This document shows positions 1 to 9,258 of a stretch of DNA of 64,000 bases, one piece after another. The position numbers were made by a program, and so were the translations under genes. How positions within the stretch are numbered: the stretch's first letter is position 1; each line of letters opens with the position of its first letter. The stretch is from positions 62,001-126,000 of the forward strand of contig CANKIK010000001.1 in the NCBI GenBank assembly GCA_947481985.1, read 5' to 3'. This DNA is from QWOP01 sp003669605. Its GTDB lineage: Bacteria > Planctomycetota > Planctomycetia > Pirellulales > UBA1268. The notes under the pieces are model-generated. The model worked only from the letters and a program-made list of their open reading frames with translations. It was not told the origin of the DNA and searched no databases.

Positions 1-72
1 GAGGAGGTCCTGCACGAGGCCGATCTGGTGGCCGAACCGGCTGCTTCCGCGGGGGCGACGCCGGCTCCCTGA
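1..72 (+). CDS. 3' end of an unidentified protein, possibly the LivK-type binding protein
   Basis: An open frame enters from the left edge and stops with TGA at 70-72, leaving 23 C-terminal residues. They are acidic and then Ala/Pro-rich (ending ASAGATPAP), which looks like a disordered tail. It lies 37 bases upstream of livH on the same strand, so it may be the preceding gene of the transporter operon. Periplasmic binding proteins often occupy that place, but nothing in the 23 residues identifies the family. The identity is inferred from position only. Confidence 0.45.
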   Translation, partial: EEVLHEADLVAEPAASAGATPAP

Positions 73-109
73 TCCCGCACCATCTTTCCCGAACCCGCAG
101 GTCCCGCGC

Positions 110-1030
110 GTGTCAGCTCAGTTTTTTCTCCAGCAGTGCCTTATCGGGCTCACCAACGGTGCCCTGATCGCGCTGGTAGCGCTGGGCTACACGATGGTCT
201 ACGGCATTATCGGCCTGATCAATTTCGCTCACGGCGACCTGATCATGCTCGGGGCCTGTCTGGCGCTGTCGATAGTCGGCGCCCTCGGCCTGGCCGCCGT
301 CGATCCCGCAGTCACGTGGGTGGCGATCGCCGGACTGGTGCTCGTTTGCGGACTGGCTTGCGGATCGCTGAATGTGGCGGTCGACCGGATTGTCTACAAA
401 CCGCTCCGCAACGCCCCGAAACTCGCGCCGCTGGTGTCGGCGATTGGAGTCTCGTTTATCTTCATGAACATCGGCTTGTTCTGGCTTGGATCGGCCGACA
501 GGTCGTTTCCGGAACTCCTCCCTTCGGACAACGTTCTTCCCGACGACTGGGGGCTGCAGTTCACCCAGAAGGATCGCTTGGTGGTGCTGATTGTGGTGCC
601 GTTGATGGTGGCCCTCTCGATCCTCGTCCGGTGGACGAAACTGGGGAAGGCGATGCGGGCGGTGTCGCAGGACCCGACCGCGGCGGCGCTGGTCGGTGTC
701 GATGTCGACAGAGTGATCGCTGCCACGTTCTTCATCGGCGGGTTTCTCGGTGGTGCCGCCAGCGTGGTCTACAGCCTCTACATCAACACCATCGGTTTCC
801 AGATGGGATTCCAGAACGGACTCTATGCGTTCACCGCGGCCGTTCTGGGGGGGATCGGGAGTATTCCCGGCGCCGTCCTCGGCGGTGTGGTGATCGGATT
901 GGTGCGGGCGCTGGCCAGTGCCTACGTCGGCGAGCGCTGGACGGGGGCGATCGTATTCGCCATCCTGATCGTGATCCTCGTCTTCCGCCCCGAGGGACTT
1001 CTCGGCAGGCGGGTCAGGGAGAAGGTGTGA
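110..1030 (+). CDS. livH: Branched-chain amino acid ABC transporter permease LivH
   Basis: The product is an inner-membrane permease of the hydrophobic amino acid transporter (HAAT) family and pairs with LivM to form the channel. It has 306 aa, a normal length, with about eight hydrophobic segments. Family signatures include the early GLINFAHGD stretch (about residues 36-44) and the conserved AAVLGGIGSIPGAVLGG loop near residues 243-259, which is the expected contact region for the ATPases. The start is GTG at 110. The stop is followed after one base by the livM start, so the two are probably translationally coupled. The substrate is inferred from the family; urea or amides are also transported by HAAT systems. 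Confidence 0.93.
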   Translation: MSAQFFLQQCLIGLTNGALIALVALGYTMVYGIIGLINFAHGDLIMLGACLALSIVGALGLAAVDPAVTWVAIAGLVLVCGLACGSLNVAVDRIVYKPLRNAPKLAPLVSAIGVSFIFMNIGLFWLGSADRSFPELLPSDNVLPDDWGLQFTQKDRLVVLIVVPLMVALSILVRWTKLGKAMRAVSQDPTAAALVGVDVDRVIAATFFIGGFLGGAASVVYSLYINTIGFQMGFQNGLYAFTAAVLGGIGSIPGAVLGGVVIGLVRALASAYVGERWTGAIVFAILIVILVFRPEGLLGRRVREKV

Positions 1031-1031
1031 C

Positions 1032-2165
1032 GTGGTAGGAGGCAGTCTTCCAGCATCGACCCCACGTCCGGGCGGAGCCGTTGCGGTCCCGCTCGAATCA
1101 TCAGGGCCGTGGTCGTTCCTGGCCCAAAGGTGGGAATGGGTGACGCTGGCGGTGCTGGCGGTCGCCCCGCTGTGTCTGCCGGCGCTCGGAGGCGCCCTCG
1201 GCGGCCAGGTGACGACCCTCTTCATTTACTGCATCCTCGCGCTCGGCCTCAATGTGATGGTCGGATACACGGGGCTGGTGCATCTGGGCATCGCCTCGTT
1301 TTTCGGAATCGGTGCCTATCTGTTGGCGATTCTCACAGTGCCGATGTACCCCTTCCAGATTGGGTTTCTGCCCGCCACGGCGGTCGCGGTGCTGGCAACT
1401 GCGGGAATTGGGCTGGCGCTGGGGGCGCCGACGCTGCGGTTGCGGGGCGACTATCTGGCGATCGTGACCCTCGGCTTCGGCGAAGTGGCGAAGGTCACGC
1501 TGCGAAACCTGGAACAGATCACCGGCGGCATGAAGGGACTCAATCCCGTTCCACCTCCCGGCGCTGGAGTGACGATCGGCGGACTCGATCTTGGCAAGGA
1601 GTTCGCCATCGACCCACGCTGGTTCTATTATCTGGCGCTGGCGTCGTTGGCCGGGGTGGTGCTGTTGATGCGGCGCTTAGAGGGATCGCGTCTGGGGCGG
1701 GCGCTGGTGGCGGTGCGCGAGGATGAACTCGCCGCGCAGGCGATGGGGATCTCGGCTACAAAAGTGAAACTCTCGGCGTTCGCCATGTCGTCGGCGGTGG
1801 CGGGATTGGCCGGATGTCTGTACGCGGCGAGCCTTTCCACGACCGCCGACCCCAATGCCTATGACTTCAACCGTTCGATCATGGTCTTGTGTGCCGTGAT
1901 CCTCGGCGGACTGGGGAGCATTCCTGGCACGCTGCTCGGCGTGGCGATCCTCGTGGGCTTTGACACCGTGCTGGCGCCCTGGGCCGATTCCTGGATCCAG
2001 CAATGGAACATCAACCCGACCGGATCGAGCCTGCTGTCGTTTAGCGGTTGGCGGCTGGCGATCTTCGGGCTGGCGCTGGTGCTCGTGATGCGGTACCGGC
2101 CCGCAGGGTTGATCCCGTCGCGGCGGATGGCCGCCGAACTCCACGACGCGCCGGAGGGACACTGA
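1032..2165 (+). CDS. livM: Branched-chain amino acid ABC transporter permease LivM
   Basis: Second permease of the HAAT-type importer, 377 aa, with a GTG start at 1032 one base after livH. About nine or ten hydrophobic segments are visible. The family stretch LGLNVMVGYTGLVHLGIASF lies near residues 71-90, and the ILGGLGSIPGTLLG motif near residues 291-304 matches the equivalent loop of LivH. The first 35 residues are polar and precede the first membrane segment. Its TGA overlaps the ATG of livG by one base (TGATG at 2163-2167), indicating coupled translation in a livHMGF operon. Confidence 0.93.
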   Translation: MVGGSLPASTPRPGGAVAVPLESSGPWSFLAQRWEWVTLAVLAVAPLCLPALGGALGGQVTTLFIYCILALGLNVMVGYTGLVHLGIASFFGIGAYLLAILTVPMYPFQIGFLPATAVAVLATAGIGLALGAPTLRLRGDYLAIVTLGFGEVAKVTLRNLEQITGGMKGLNPVPPPGAGVTIGGLDLGKEFAIDPRWFYYLALASLAGVVLLMRRLEGSRLGRALVAVREDELAAQAMGISATKVKLSAFAMSSAVAGLAGCLYAASLSTTADPNAYDFNRSIMVLCAVILGGLGSIPGTLLGVAILVGFDTVLAPWADSWIQQWNINPTGSSLLSFSGWRLAIFGLALVLVMRYRPAGLIPSRRMAAELHDAPEGH

Positions 2166-3538
2166 TGGCCGACGCCCGTAGAGACAGTGCAGCCAATCCA
2201 GCGGCACGGAATCAGTCCGGGAAGAAGGCGGCCTCCGCCTCGTCGTCGCCGCTGCTCGACTTGGAGGGGATCACCGTCCGCTTCGGTGGCCTAGTGGCGG
2301 TATCGGATCTCGAACTCGACGTGGAGGAGGGGAGCATCGTCTCCCTCATCGGTCCCAACGGAGCAGGGAAGACCACCGCCTTCAATTGCGTCAGCGGCAT
2401 CTATTCCCCGACGTCGGGCTCGGTGCGATTCCGGGGAAAACGACTGGAGCGGGCCTTCACTCCGGGCACGATCCTCAAGGCCCTCGCTGTCGGCCTGCTC
2501 ACCGGCCTGCTGTTCGCTGCGGCGGCAGTCGATCTCGATCGGCTGTGGATGGCGGTGGTGAAACGGGGAATGATCACCGGAGAACCATTCACCGCCTCTG
2601 GGGCGATGGAGCGGCTCCGCGGCTACTTCCGCGCCGAACTGGCGATCGACCAAATGGCGGGAAAGTGGCGGGTGGTGAGTGCCGACGGCAGCGATGTGTT
2701 GGCGATCAAACGCGATCTGGCTTTGGCGCGGCTGGTGCGCGACGGCCTCCAGGCAAAGGTCACCGCGTGGCGGACCGGTCCTGGTACCGTCCCCGATGCC
2801 AGTGATCTGGCGACGACGGGCGACGCGGCCGCAGCTTCGGTGGTCCTCCCGCCAGTCAAGGACGAAGTGCTCGACCGGCTCGCCGCAGGAAAGAGCCGGA
2901 TCCGCTTCCGTGGTTGGGCAGGGTTGTTTGCCGGCATGCTCTTGGGCACCACCGGCACGTTGGCCGTCTGGCAGCGTGGAAGACGCTCGCCGCACGTTGT
3001 CGCCCGGGCCGGGATCTCGCGGACATTCCAGAACATCCGCCTCTTCTCCAACATGAGCGTGTTGGAGAATGTCCTCGTGGGGCTCGACAGGACGATCCCC
3101 GGAGGTGTCCTGGCGATGCTCCTGCGGACGCCGGCGAACCGCCGGGGGGAGGCGGAGGCCAAGCGGAGGGCGCTTGCGGCCCTCGACTTCGTCGGCCTCT
3201 CTGGCAACGCCAACCGGATCGCCGGGCAACTGCCCTACGGCGACCAACGCAGGCTGGAGATCGCCAGGGCGCTGGCCACCGGCGCACAATTGCTCCTTCT
3301 CGATGAACCGGCGGCGGGAATGAACCCCAGCGAGACCGGCGATCTAGCCGGTTTGATCGAGCGGATTCGCGCGTCGGGCGTGACGGTGCTCCTTATCGAA
3401 CACCACATGAACGTCGTCATGCGGGTCAGCGACCGGGTGGCGGTCCTCGACCACGGAACGAAGATTGCCGAGGGGACACCGGCCGAAGTACGCCGGGACG
3501 AGAAGGTGATCGAGGCCTACCTGGGGGGCGAGGCCTGA
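2165..3538 (+). CDS. livG: LivG-type ABC ATPase with a large membrane-spanning insertion
   Basis: This ATP-binding subunit of the HAAT importer has 457 aa where LivG normally has about 255. The start is ATG at 2165, overlapping the livM stop. Walker A (GPNGAGKT) is at residues 63-70, the Q-loop (RTFQNIRLF) at 286-294, the LPYGDQRR signature at 356-363, Walker B (LLLLDEP) at 376-382 and the switch His in EHH at 412-414. Between Walker A and the Q-loop, roughly residues 95-278 are extra. That insert has two hydrophobic stretches (about 103-122 and 251-269) flanking about 125 soluble residues. All catalytic motifs remain, so the protein should be active. If both stretches span the membrane, the middle domain lies outside the cytoplasm. 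A 30-residue polar N-terminus precedes the ATPase fold. Confidence 0.9.
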   Translation: MADARRDSAANPAARNQSGKKAASASSSPLLDLEGITVRFGGLVAVSDLELDVEEGSIVSLIGPNGAGKTTAFNCVSGIYSPTSGSVRFRGKRLERAFTPGTILKALAVGLLTGLLFAAAAVDLDRLWMAVVKRGMITGEPFTASGAMERLRGYFRAELAIDQMAGKWRVVSADGSDVLAIKRDLALARLVRDGLQAKVTAWRTGPGTVPDASDLATTGDAAAASVVLPPVKDEVLDRLAAGKSRIRFRGWAGLFAGMLLGTTGTLAVWQRGRRSPHVVARAGISRTFQNIRLFSNMSVLENVLVGLDRTIPGGVLAMLLRTPANRRGEAEAKRRALAALDFVGLSGNANRIAGQLPYGDQRRLEIARALATGAQLLLLDEPAAGMNPSETGDLAGLIERIRASGVTVLLIEHHMNVVMRVSDRVAVLDHGTKIAEGTPAEVRRDEKVIEAYLGGEA

Positions 3539-3555
3539 AGGCCCACCATCTTGCG

Positions 3556-4269
3556 ATGCCGATGCTCGAAGTACGGGATCTCGAAGCTGGCTACGGCCCC
3601 ATCCGGGCGCTCGACGGAGTGTCGATCGAGATCGGCGAGGGGGAGACGGTGGCGATCATCGGCGCCAACGGCGCTGGCAAGACGACGCTGCTGATGGCAA
3701 TCTCCGGCGTCGTGCCCACGCGACGGGGTTCGGTGACCTTCCGCGGTCAACCGCTCACCGGACTCCCCACGCATGCGATCGCCAAACTTGGCGTCGGCCA
3801 CGCTCCCGAGGGGAGGCGGATTTTCCCGCGGCTCTCGGTACGCGAAAACCTCCAACTCGGTGGTTTCACGCAGACCAACCGGGCGGCGGTGGCCCGCGAC
3901 ATCGACGAGGCCTGCGCGATATTCCCGGTGCTCGGTGAGCGGATGAGTCAGATGGGGGGCACGCTCTCTGGCGGCGAACAGCAGATGCTGGCGCTTGCCC
4001 GGGCCCTCGTTGGCCGGCCGAAGCTCCTCCTCCTTGACGAGCCTTCGCTGGGCCTTGCACCCCTGATCGTGCAGAAGATCTTTGAGGTCATCGGCAGTCT
4101 CTCCAAGCGGGGAATCGCCGTGGTGCTCGTTGAACAGAACGCCCGTGCGGCGCTCAAACTTGCCGACCGCGGCTATGTGCTTGAGACCGGCCGGATTACG
4201 CTCTCGGGCTCCGGAAAGGAGCTCTCTGGCGACCGCCGTGTCCGGGAGGCCTACCTCGGCGAGGGCTGA
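3556..4269 (+). CDS. livF: Branched-chain amino acid ABC transporter ATPase LivF
   Basis: Second cytoplasmic ATPase of the HAAT importer, 237 aa, the normal length. Walker A is GANGAGKTT at about residues 36-44, the Q-loop region reads GHAPEGRRIFPRLSV as is typical for LivF, the signature is LSGGEQQMLALARAL and Walker B is LLLLDEPSLGLAP. The start is ATG at 3556, 17 bases after livG. An in-frame ATG at 3562 is a possible alternative. Unlike LivG it has no insertion, so only one of the two nucleotide-binding subunits is modified. It is the last gene of the operon; the next gene is on the opposite strand. Confidence 0.95.
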   Translation: MPMLEVRDLEAGYGPIRALDGVSIEIGEGETVAIIGANGAGKTTLLMAISGVVPTRRGSVTFRGQPLTGLPTHAIAKLGVGHAPEGRRIFPRLSVRENLQLGGFTQTNRAAVARDIDEACAIFPVLGERMSQMGGTLSGGEQQMLALARALVGRPKLLLLDEPSLGLAPLIVQKIFEVIGSLSKRGIAVVLVEQNARAALKLADRGYVLETGRITLSGSGKELSGDRRVREAYLGEG

Positions 4270-4292
4270 GTGGCCCGTCGATCGAGGTCCGA

Positions 4293-5090
4293 TCAGCCGT
4301 ACCATTCCCGCGGCAGACGGACCGATCGCTTCTGCGGCACATTGTCGCGGTCGAGTGGATGGGGAAAATCGCTCCGCGGTCGCATCGACAAGCAGCGGTC
4401 CTTCCGCAGGAAGGTGGCCTCGAGGAGCGGCGGCACACGCAGTCCTCCGATGTTAATAATCCCGGCGTAGTTGTTGGGATGGAGGTGGACCGGGACGAAG
4501 TCGACCCGGAGCTTATCCAGGGCCTCGCCGATGCGGCGGCAGACGAAGGGCTGGCCGATCCCATCGAGGTGGTGGAATTCGATGACCAGGATCCGGAAGC
4601 GGCGCAACAGCGCCGAGTCGGCGTTGTCGATGACGCTGTATTCCGCCCCTTCGATGTCCATCTGAAGGAGCAGGTCGCCCGAGTCTCCGGCGACATGACG
4701 CCCCACCCAACTGCCGAGCGTCGTCGTCCCGTCGGCATCGAAGGCGCCGAGGAACAGCGGTTCGAAACTCACGTGGGTACAGCCCGAAGGCGGTGCCGCG
4801 ACGGAGCGGTCGGCGAGATGAGAGCCGATCCCGCGCCCAGCAATCGCATTCTCGAATGTCGCCTGCCGGTCGACACCGGGGGAGAAGCAGGCGGCGACGC
4901 CGTCGAGATCGTCGGGGACAAGATACCCGCCGTCGCCGTCGCTGCCGATCCGCACAAGCCTCCGCCCGGCGTCGATCGGACGAAAGAGGTTGACCACGCG
5001 GCGCATGTCGGCCATCGGCGTCCGTTTCGAGGCAAAATAGCCGAGTCTGGCGGCAGTGGCGGCGACGACGGTGCGGATCGGACTTCCCAT
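4293..5090 (-). CDS. FkbM-family-like SAM methyltransferase
   Basis: A 265-aa protein resembling the FkbM methyltransferase group. The central LLQMDIEGAEYSVI stretch at about residues 141-154 matches the acidic motif of these enzymes, and IGSDGDGGYLVPDD at about 48-61 looks like the glycine-containing entry to the fold. HPNN near residue 209 is another recurring feature in such proteins. The substrate is unknown; relatives methylate sugars or secondary metabolites, often in surface polysaccharide loci. It is convergent with livF and downstream of recQ, so context does not help. ATG at 5090 was taken as start; ATG at 5015 is possible, and neither has a strong ribosome binding site. Confidence 0.7.
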   Translation of the reverse strand: MGSPIRTVVAATAARLGYFASKRTPMADMRRVVNLFRPIDAGRRLVRIGSDGDGGYLVPDDLDGVAACFSPGVDRQATFENAIAGRGIGSHLADRSVAAPPSGCTHVSFEPLFLGAFDADGTTTLGSWVGRHVAGDSGDLLLQMDIEGAEYSVIDNADSALLRRFRILVIEFHHLDGIGQPFVCRRIGEALDKLRVDFVPVHLHPNNYAGIINIGGLRVPPLLEATFLRKDRCLSMRPRSDFPHPLDRDNVPQKRSVRLPREWYG

Positions 5091-5174
5091 CAGCGGTATT
5101 CCGGGAGTGGTTTGCCCAGGGACAGAGAGCGAATGGTCACAGGCTGTCAGCCGGCCGACATGGTTGGTGCCCCG

Positions 5175-7055
5175 TCAGGACGGTTTCCCGGCGACGAGGT
5201 CGAGGATCGCGGCGCCAAAGTCGGCCAGCCGCTTCTCGCCGATTCCCTTCACCCGCAAAAGCGCCGCCGGGCTGGTCGGCTTATCGCGGGCGATGCCACG
5301 CAGTGCTTTGTCGTCGAGGATCGTCCAGGCGGGCTTGCCGCGGGCCTCAGCCACCCGCCGCCGCCACGACCGGAGACGCTCGAAGAGGTCGCGGTCGACC
5401 CCCTTCCAGTCGTCGATGTCGGCCTGCGCCGTCTTTGTTTTCCCAGTCCTCGGCTCCAGCAGCACCACCGGCCGTGTGCCGCGGAGCACTTCCCATGAGA
5501 GGGCGTTGAGCATTACCACGGGGCGGTCACCTTCGCTGCGCGCGAGTAATCCTTGGTCGAGCAGTTGGTGGACGAGATTCTCAGTCGTCCGCTGATCGAG
5601 CGCGGCGAGCAACCCGAACGTAGAGAGTTTGTGGTGGCCGTGCCGCTGGATGCCATCGGACTTCGCCCCGCGGAGCACCTCGCAGATGTGGCGGACGCCG
5701 AAACGCTCGCCAACCCGCGCCACGCAGGAGATCAGTTTTTGGGCCGTGATGGTGGAATCGGGCAGGCTCTCGGTTTCCCCCAGGCAGACATCGCATTCGC
5801 CGCATGGCTCGGGGCCGTAGGCCTGCCCGAAATACTCCGAGAGTGCCGCATGCCGGCAGCGGGCGGCTTGGGCGTACCGCCGCATGGCGTGGAGGTGCTC
5901 GAGTTGTCCGGCGATCAACTGCTCCTGCTCATCGGAGTCGAGATCGCTCTCGGTAGCGCTCTTCCGCACCAGCGACTCCCAGCTGAAGACGTCTGCCGAT
6001 GAATAGAGGAGGACGCACTCGGCTGCCAGCCCGTCACGACCGGCGCGGCCGGTTTCCTGCTGGTAGGCCTCGAGGCTCTTGGGGAGCGAGGTGTGCAACA
6101 CGAGGCGGACATCGGAGCGATCGATTCCCATCCCGAAGGCCACCGTCGCCACCACGACGTCGATCGTCTCGCGGGCGAAGGCCTCCTGCGTCCGCCGCCG
6201 CACCGTGGGCTCGAGGCCGGCATGGTACGGCTTGGCGAGGATTCCCTCGGCCGCGAGCCGGGCAGCGAGTTGCTCGGTCTCCTTTCGCGAGATGCAGTAG
6301 ACGATCGAGGCTTCACCGCGGTGGCGGCCGAGAGTCGTGAGCGTCTGCGTAATCCGGTCGGTGCGCGGCACCACCCGGTAGCAGAGGTTCGGCCGGTCGA
6401 ACGTCCCCAGGAGCATCCGCGGCGAACGGAGATCGAGCTGTTGGGCGATGTCGGCCCGAACCCGTGGGGTGGCTGTGGCGGTGAACGCGTGGATGCTCGC
6501 CGCTGGGAAGCGGTCGCGGAGCATCGCCAGTTGCCGGTATTCCGGGCGGAAGTCGTGCCCCCAGTGACTGATGCAGTGCGCCTCGTCGATCGCGAACCGC
6601 TTCACGCCGACGCGGGCGAGGAGGTCGAGGAGGCCCGTATTGACCAACCGCTCCGGTGCCGTGAACAACAGGCGCAGTTCCCCGGCCGCCAGTCGATCGC
6701 GGACACTCGAACGTTCCTCCGGCGTCAATTGCGAGTGGAGGGCGGCTGCCGGATAGCCGATCGCCTCCAGGGAATCGACCTGGTCCTTCATCAGCGCCAC
6801 CAGCGGCGAAATAACGACATCGGTGGTCTCGCCGACCAGTGGCGGTAACTGGTAGCAGAGGCTCTTGCCTCCACCGGTGGGCATGACGACGACGGAATCC
6901 TGCCCATCGAGGGCGGCGGCGATCGCCTCCGCCTGGAGCGGACGGAGGGTCTCGAAGCCCCACCAGCGCGAGAGGATCGCGGCAATCCGCGGGTCGGCGG
7001 CGGCGGGAGGTGGATCGGTCGGTGGGGGGACTGCCTGCCCTGGCACTGATGACAC
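5175..7055 (-). CDS. recQ: ATP-dependent DNA helicase RecQ
   Basis: A 3'-5' superfamily 2 DNA helicase acting in recombination and replication fork repair. Counting from the GTG at 7055 (626 aa), Walker A TGGGKS is near residues 60-65, the DEAH box with its IDEAHCISHWGHDFRPEY context near 156-173, and motif VI is QQETGRAGRDG. The RecQ-C-terminal zinc site is Cys400, Cys418, Cys421 and Cys424. An HRDC domain fills roughly 541-616. The frame stays open to an ATG at 7352, but that extension is unlike RecQ and covers the promoter and 5' end of the opposite gene. The true start is probably GTG at 7055 or 7046, or less likely the ATG at 7169. Confidence 0.93.
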   Translation of the reverse strand: MSSVPGQAVPPPTDPPPAAADPRIAAILSRWWGFETLRPLQAEAIAAALDGQDSVVVMPTGGGKSLCYQLPPLVGETTDVVISPLVALMKDQVDSLEAIGYPAAALHSQLTPEERSSVRDRLAAGELRLLFTAPERLVNTGLLDLLARVGVKRFAIDEAHCISHWGHDFRPEYRQLAMLRDRFPAASIHAFTATATPRVRADIAQQLDLRSPRMLLGTFDRPNLCYRVVPRTDRITQTLTTLGRHRGEASIVYCISRKETEQLAARLAAEGILAKPYHAGLEPTVRRRTQEAFARETIDVVVATVAFGMGIDRSDVRLVLHTSLPKSLEAYQQETGRAGRDGLAAECVLLYSSADVFSWESLVRKSATESDLDSDEQEQLIAGQLEHLHAMRRYAQAARCRHAALSEYFGQAYGPEPCGECDVCLGETESLPDSTITAQKLISCVARVGERFGVRHICEVLRGAKSDGIQRHGHHKLSTFGLLAALDQRTTENLVHQLLDQGLLARSEGDRPVVMLNALSWEVLRGTRPVVLLEPRTGKTKTAQADIDDWKGVDRDLFERLRSWRRRVAEARGKPAWTILDDKALRGIARDKPTSPAALLRVKGIGEKRLADFGAAILDLVAGKPS

Positions 7056-7167
7056 CTGCTCTGGAATGGTCGGAGAGGCAGGATACCACGGCTTCCCTGG
7101 AGAAGCCTCAGGGTGGTTCCGCAGCCGCCGCGGCCCCAGGGTGGCTCCTGCCGGGTACACTTTTCCC

Positions 7168-8304
7168 ATGCTGTGGATCGCCTGGAAAATGCTGATCGGC
7201 AACCGCGCGAAGTACCTCGGTATTGTCTTCGGGGTGGCGTTTGCGGCCCTCCTCATCGCCCAGCAGGCTTCGATTTTTTGCGGGCTGATGTCGCTGACAG
7301 TCAGCCAGATTCTCGACATCGAGGGAGCGGGTATCTGGGTGATGGACCGCAATGTCCGCTATGTCGACGACATCAAGCCACTGCCCGACACCGACCTGTA
7401 CCGCGTCAAGGGGGTGCCCGGTGTCGACTGGGCGGTGCGGCTCTACAAGGGAATCGCGCGGGCCCGGGTCGATGAGGGGAGTTACGAACAGGTCATTCTC
7501 CTCGGCCTCGACGATGCCACGCTGGTCGGCGCCCCGACCCACATGGTCCACGGCAGCATCGCCGACTTGCGGTCCCCCGACGCGGTGATCATGGACGTCG
7601 CCGGACACAAGCGGATGTGGCCGGGCGAGCCGTACCGTGCCGGAAGGGTGTTTGAGATGAACGACCGCCGGGCGGTGATCGTGGGCCTCACGCAGACGCG
7701 GCGGACATTTCAGAGTTTTCCTGTGATCTACACCCGCTACAGCCAAGCTGTGCGGTATGCCCCTGCCGAGCGGAAGGTGCTGTCGTTTGTCCTGGCCGAC
7801 GCCCTACCGAACGAGAGCCCTGGGACGGTCGCCGCCCGCATCGAGGCCCAGACCGGGTTGCTGGCGATCACCCGCCAGGATTTCCTCCGCAAGACAATCC
7901 GCTACTACCTGCTGCAGACCGGTATCCCAGTCAATTTCGCGGTCACGGTGCTGCTGGGATTCCTGGTGGGAACGGCGATCGCCGGGCAGACCTTCTACCT
8001 CTTTATCGTGGAGAACATCCGTCAGTTCGGGGCCCTCAAGGCGATGGGGACTGGCAACGGGACGATCCTCCTGATGGTCCTCGCTCAGGCGCTGCAGGTG
8101 GGGGTCGTGGGCTTCGGGATCGGTGTCGGAATGGCGGCCCTCTTCGGCTGGAGCATTCAGGGATTCTCAAAACTCGCCTTCTTCATGCCCTGGCAGGTGA
8201 TCGTGATCACGGCCGCGGCGGTGTTCCTCATCGTCCTGCTGGCGAGTCTGCTGTCGATCCGCCGGGTATTGGTGGTCGATCCGGCGATTGTTTTCCGGGG
8301 CTAA
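7168..8304 (+). CDS. devC: DevC-like ABC transporter permease (FtsX/MacB-type fold)
   Basis: A 378-aa inner-membrane permease. An N-terminal membrane segment (about residues 18-45) is followed by a large extracytoplasmic domain and then three C-terminal segments, the arrangement of the FtsX/MacB and DevC families. The start LLWIAWKMLIGNRAKYLGI style N-terminus is characteristic of DevC-like proteins. The start is ATG at 7168. The ATPase (8497) and the HlyD-type adaptor (9332) follow on the same strand, giving a complete DevCAB-like exporter; cyanobacterial DevBCA exports glycolipids through TolC. No TolC gene is in the window. The substrate here is unknown. Confidence 0.85.
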   Translation: MLWIAWKMLIGNRAKYLGIVFGVAFAALLIAQQASIFCGLMSLTVSQILDIEGAGIWVMDRNVRYVDDIKPLPDTDLYRVKGVPGVDWAVRLYKGIARARVDEGSYEQVILLGLDDATLVGAPTHMVHGSIADLRSPDAVIMDVAGHKRMWPGEPYRAGRVFEMNDRRAVIVGLTQTRRTFQSFPVIYTRYSQAVRYAPAERKVLSFVLADALPNESPGTVAARIEAQTGLLAITRQDFLRKTIRYYLLQTGIPVNFAVTVLLGFLVGTAIAGQTFYLFIVENIRQFGALKAMGTGNGTILLMVLAQALQVGVVGFGIGVGMAALFGWSIQGFSKLAFFMPWQVIVITAAAVFLIVLLASLLSIRRVLVVDPAIVFRG

Positions 8305-8496
8305 ATTCGAGCACGCTATGGATAGACTGCTTGCCACGGCCGCTCGATGCGGTCGCCAGTGGGTAGGACTCGAGAAGCTCGGTGGTGTTCCCAGTGGTGT
8401 TCCCGGCGAAAAAAGTTCAGGAACGACTTTTCCCACCGGCGGCCACAGACAGTTGATCGTTTTTCGTGGCCTGGCCACGGCGGATCGGCCATCCCC

Positions 8497-9258
8497 ATGA
8501 CGACGCCCCCCGACACCGATCAGTTCCTTTCCGCCGAGTCGGCGGCCGCGATGGCAGTCCGTGTCCGTGGGGTCACCAAGGAATTCGGCGCAGGGGACGC
8601 CATCGCCCGGGTGCTGCGCGGCGTCGATCTCGACATTCCCTACGGCGAATTGCTGATGCTCGTCGGCCCGAGCGGTTGCGGCAAGACGACGCTCGTCTCG
8701 ATCATTGCCGGTACCCTCGGCCCCTCAGCCGGTGAGGTGACGGTGCTGGGGCGCGACCTTGTTGCCATGGGCCACGCTGCCAAGGTACGGTTCCGCCGCG
8801 AGCACGTCGGCTTCATCTTCCAGTCGTTCAACCTCCTCCCGGCGCTGACCTCCGTTGAGAACGCCGCGGTACCACTGGTGATTGCGGGATGGCGGCGGAG
8901 GAAGGCTCTCGAGGTGGCGGCGGACCTTCTCGACCAGCTCGGCCTCGGAGACCGTCTCACGCACCTGCCGGGTGAACTCTCCGGAGGGCAGCAGCAGCGG
9001 GTGGCGATCGCCCGGGCACTGGTTCACGACCCGAAGTTGCTGGTCTGCGACGAGCCGACCAGTGCCCTGGATGCCGAGAACGGCCGGATCACGATGGAAC
9101 TGATCTCGAGGATCGCCGTGCAGCGGGACCGGGCCGTGATCGTCGTGACCCACGATTCCCGCGTCTATGCCCACGCCGACCGGATCGCCTCGATGGAGGA
9201 TGGGAGAATCGAATCGGTGGCAGTTGGTCCCCGAAAACAGAGCGGAACCGGGGCGTGA
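8497..9258 (+). CDS. devA: DevA/LolD-like ABC transporter ATPase
   Basis: A 253-aa ABC ATPase of the LolD/MacB/DevA group. Walker A GPSGCGKTT is at residues 57-65, followed by the FIFQSFNLLPALTSVENA Q-loop region typical of this group, signature LSGGQQQRVAIARAL, and Walker B LLVCDEPTSALD. The ATG at 8497 was chosen because the preceding residues are polar and non-conserved and the ATPase fold begins about 20 residues later. It energises the permease encoded 192 bases upstream. The intergenic stretch contains a short direct repeat (GTGGTGTTCCC twice near 8382-8404), whose meaning is unclear. Confidence 0.9.
   Translation: MTTPPDTDQFLSAESAAAMAVRVRGVTKEFGAGDAIARVLRGVDLDIPYGELLMLVGPSGCGKTTLVSIIAGTLGPSAGEVTVLGRDLVAMGHAAKVRFRREHVGFIFQSFNLLPALTSVENAAVPLVIAGWRRRKALEVAADLLDQLGLGDRLTHLPGELSGGQQQRVAIARALVHDPKLLVCDEPTSALDAENGRITMELISRIAVQRDRAVIVVTHDSRVYAHADRIASMEDGRIESVAVGPRKQSGTGA

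Noticed and set aside
113..1225. 370-codon minus-strand open frame opposite livH
   Set aside because: It lies opposite a clearly conserved permease gene. Its composition (Asp/His/Arg/Gln-rich, no motif) is that of a shadow frame in GC-rich DNA.
7056..7352. N-terminal extension of RecQ up to the ATG at 7352
   Set aside because: The added 99 residues have no RecQ character and overlap the 5' end of the divergent permease gene. GTG at 7055 or 7046 fits the family length better.
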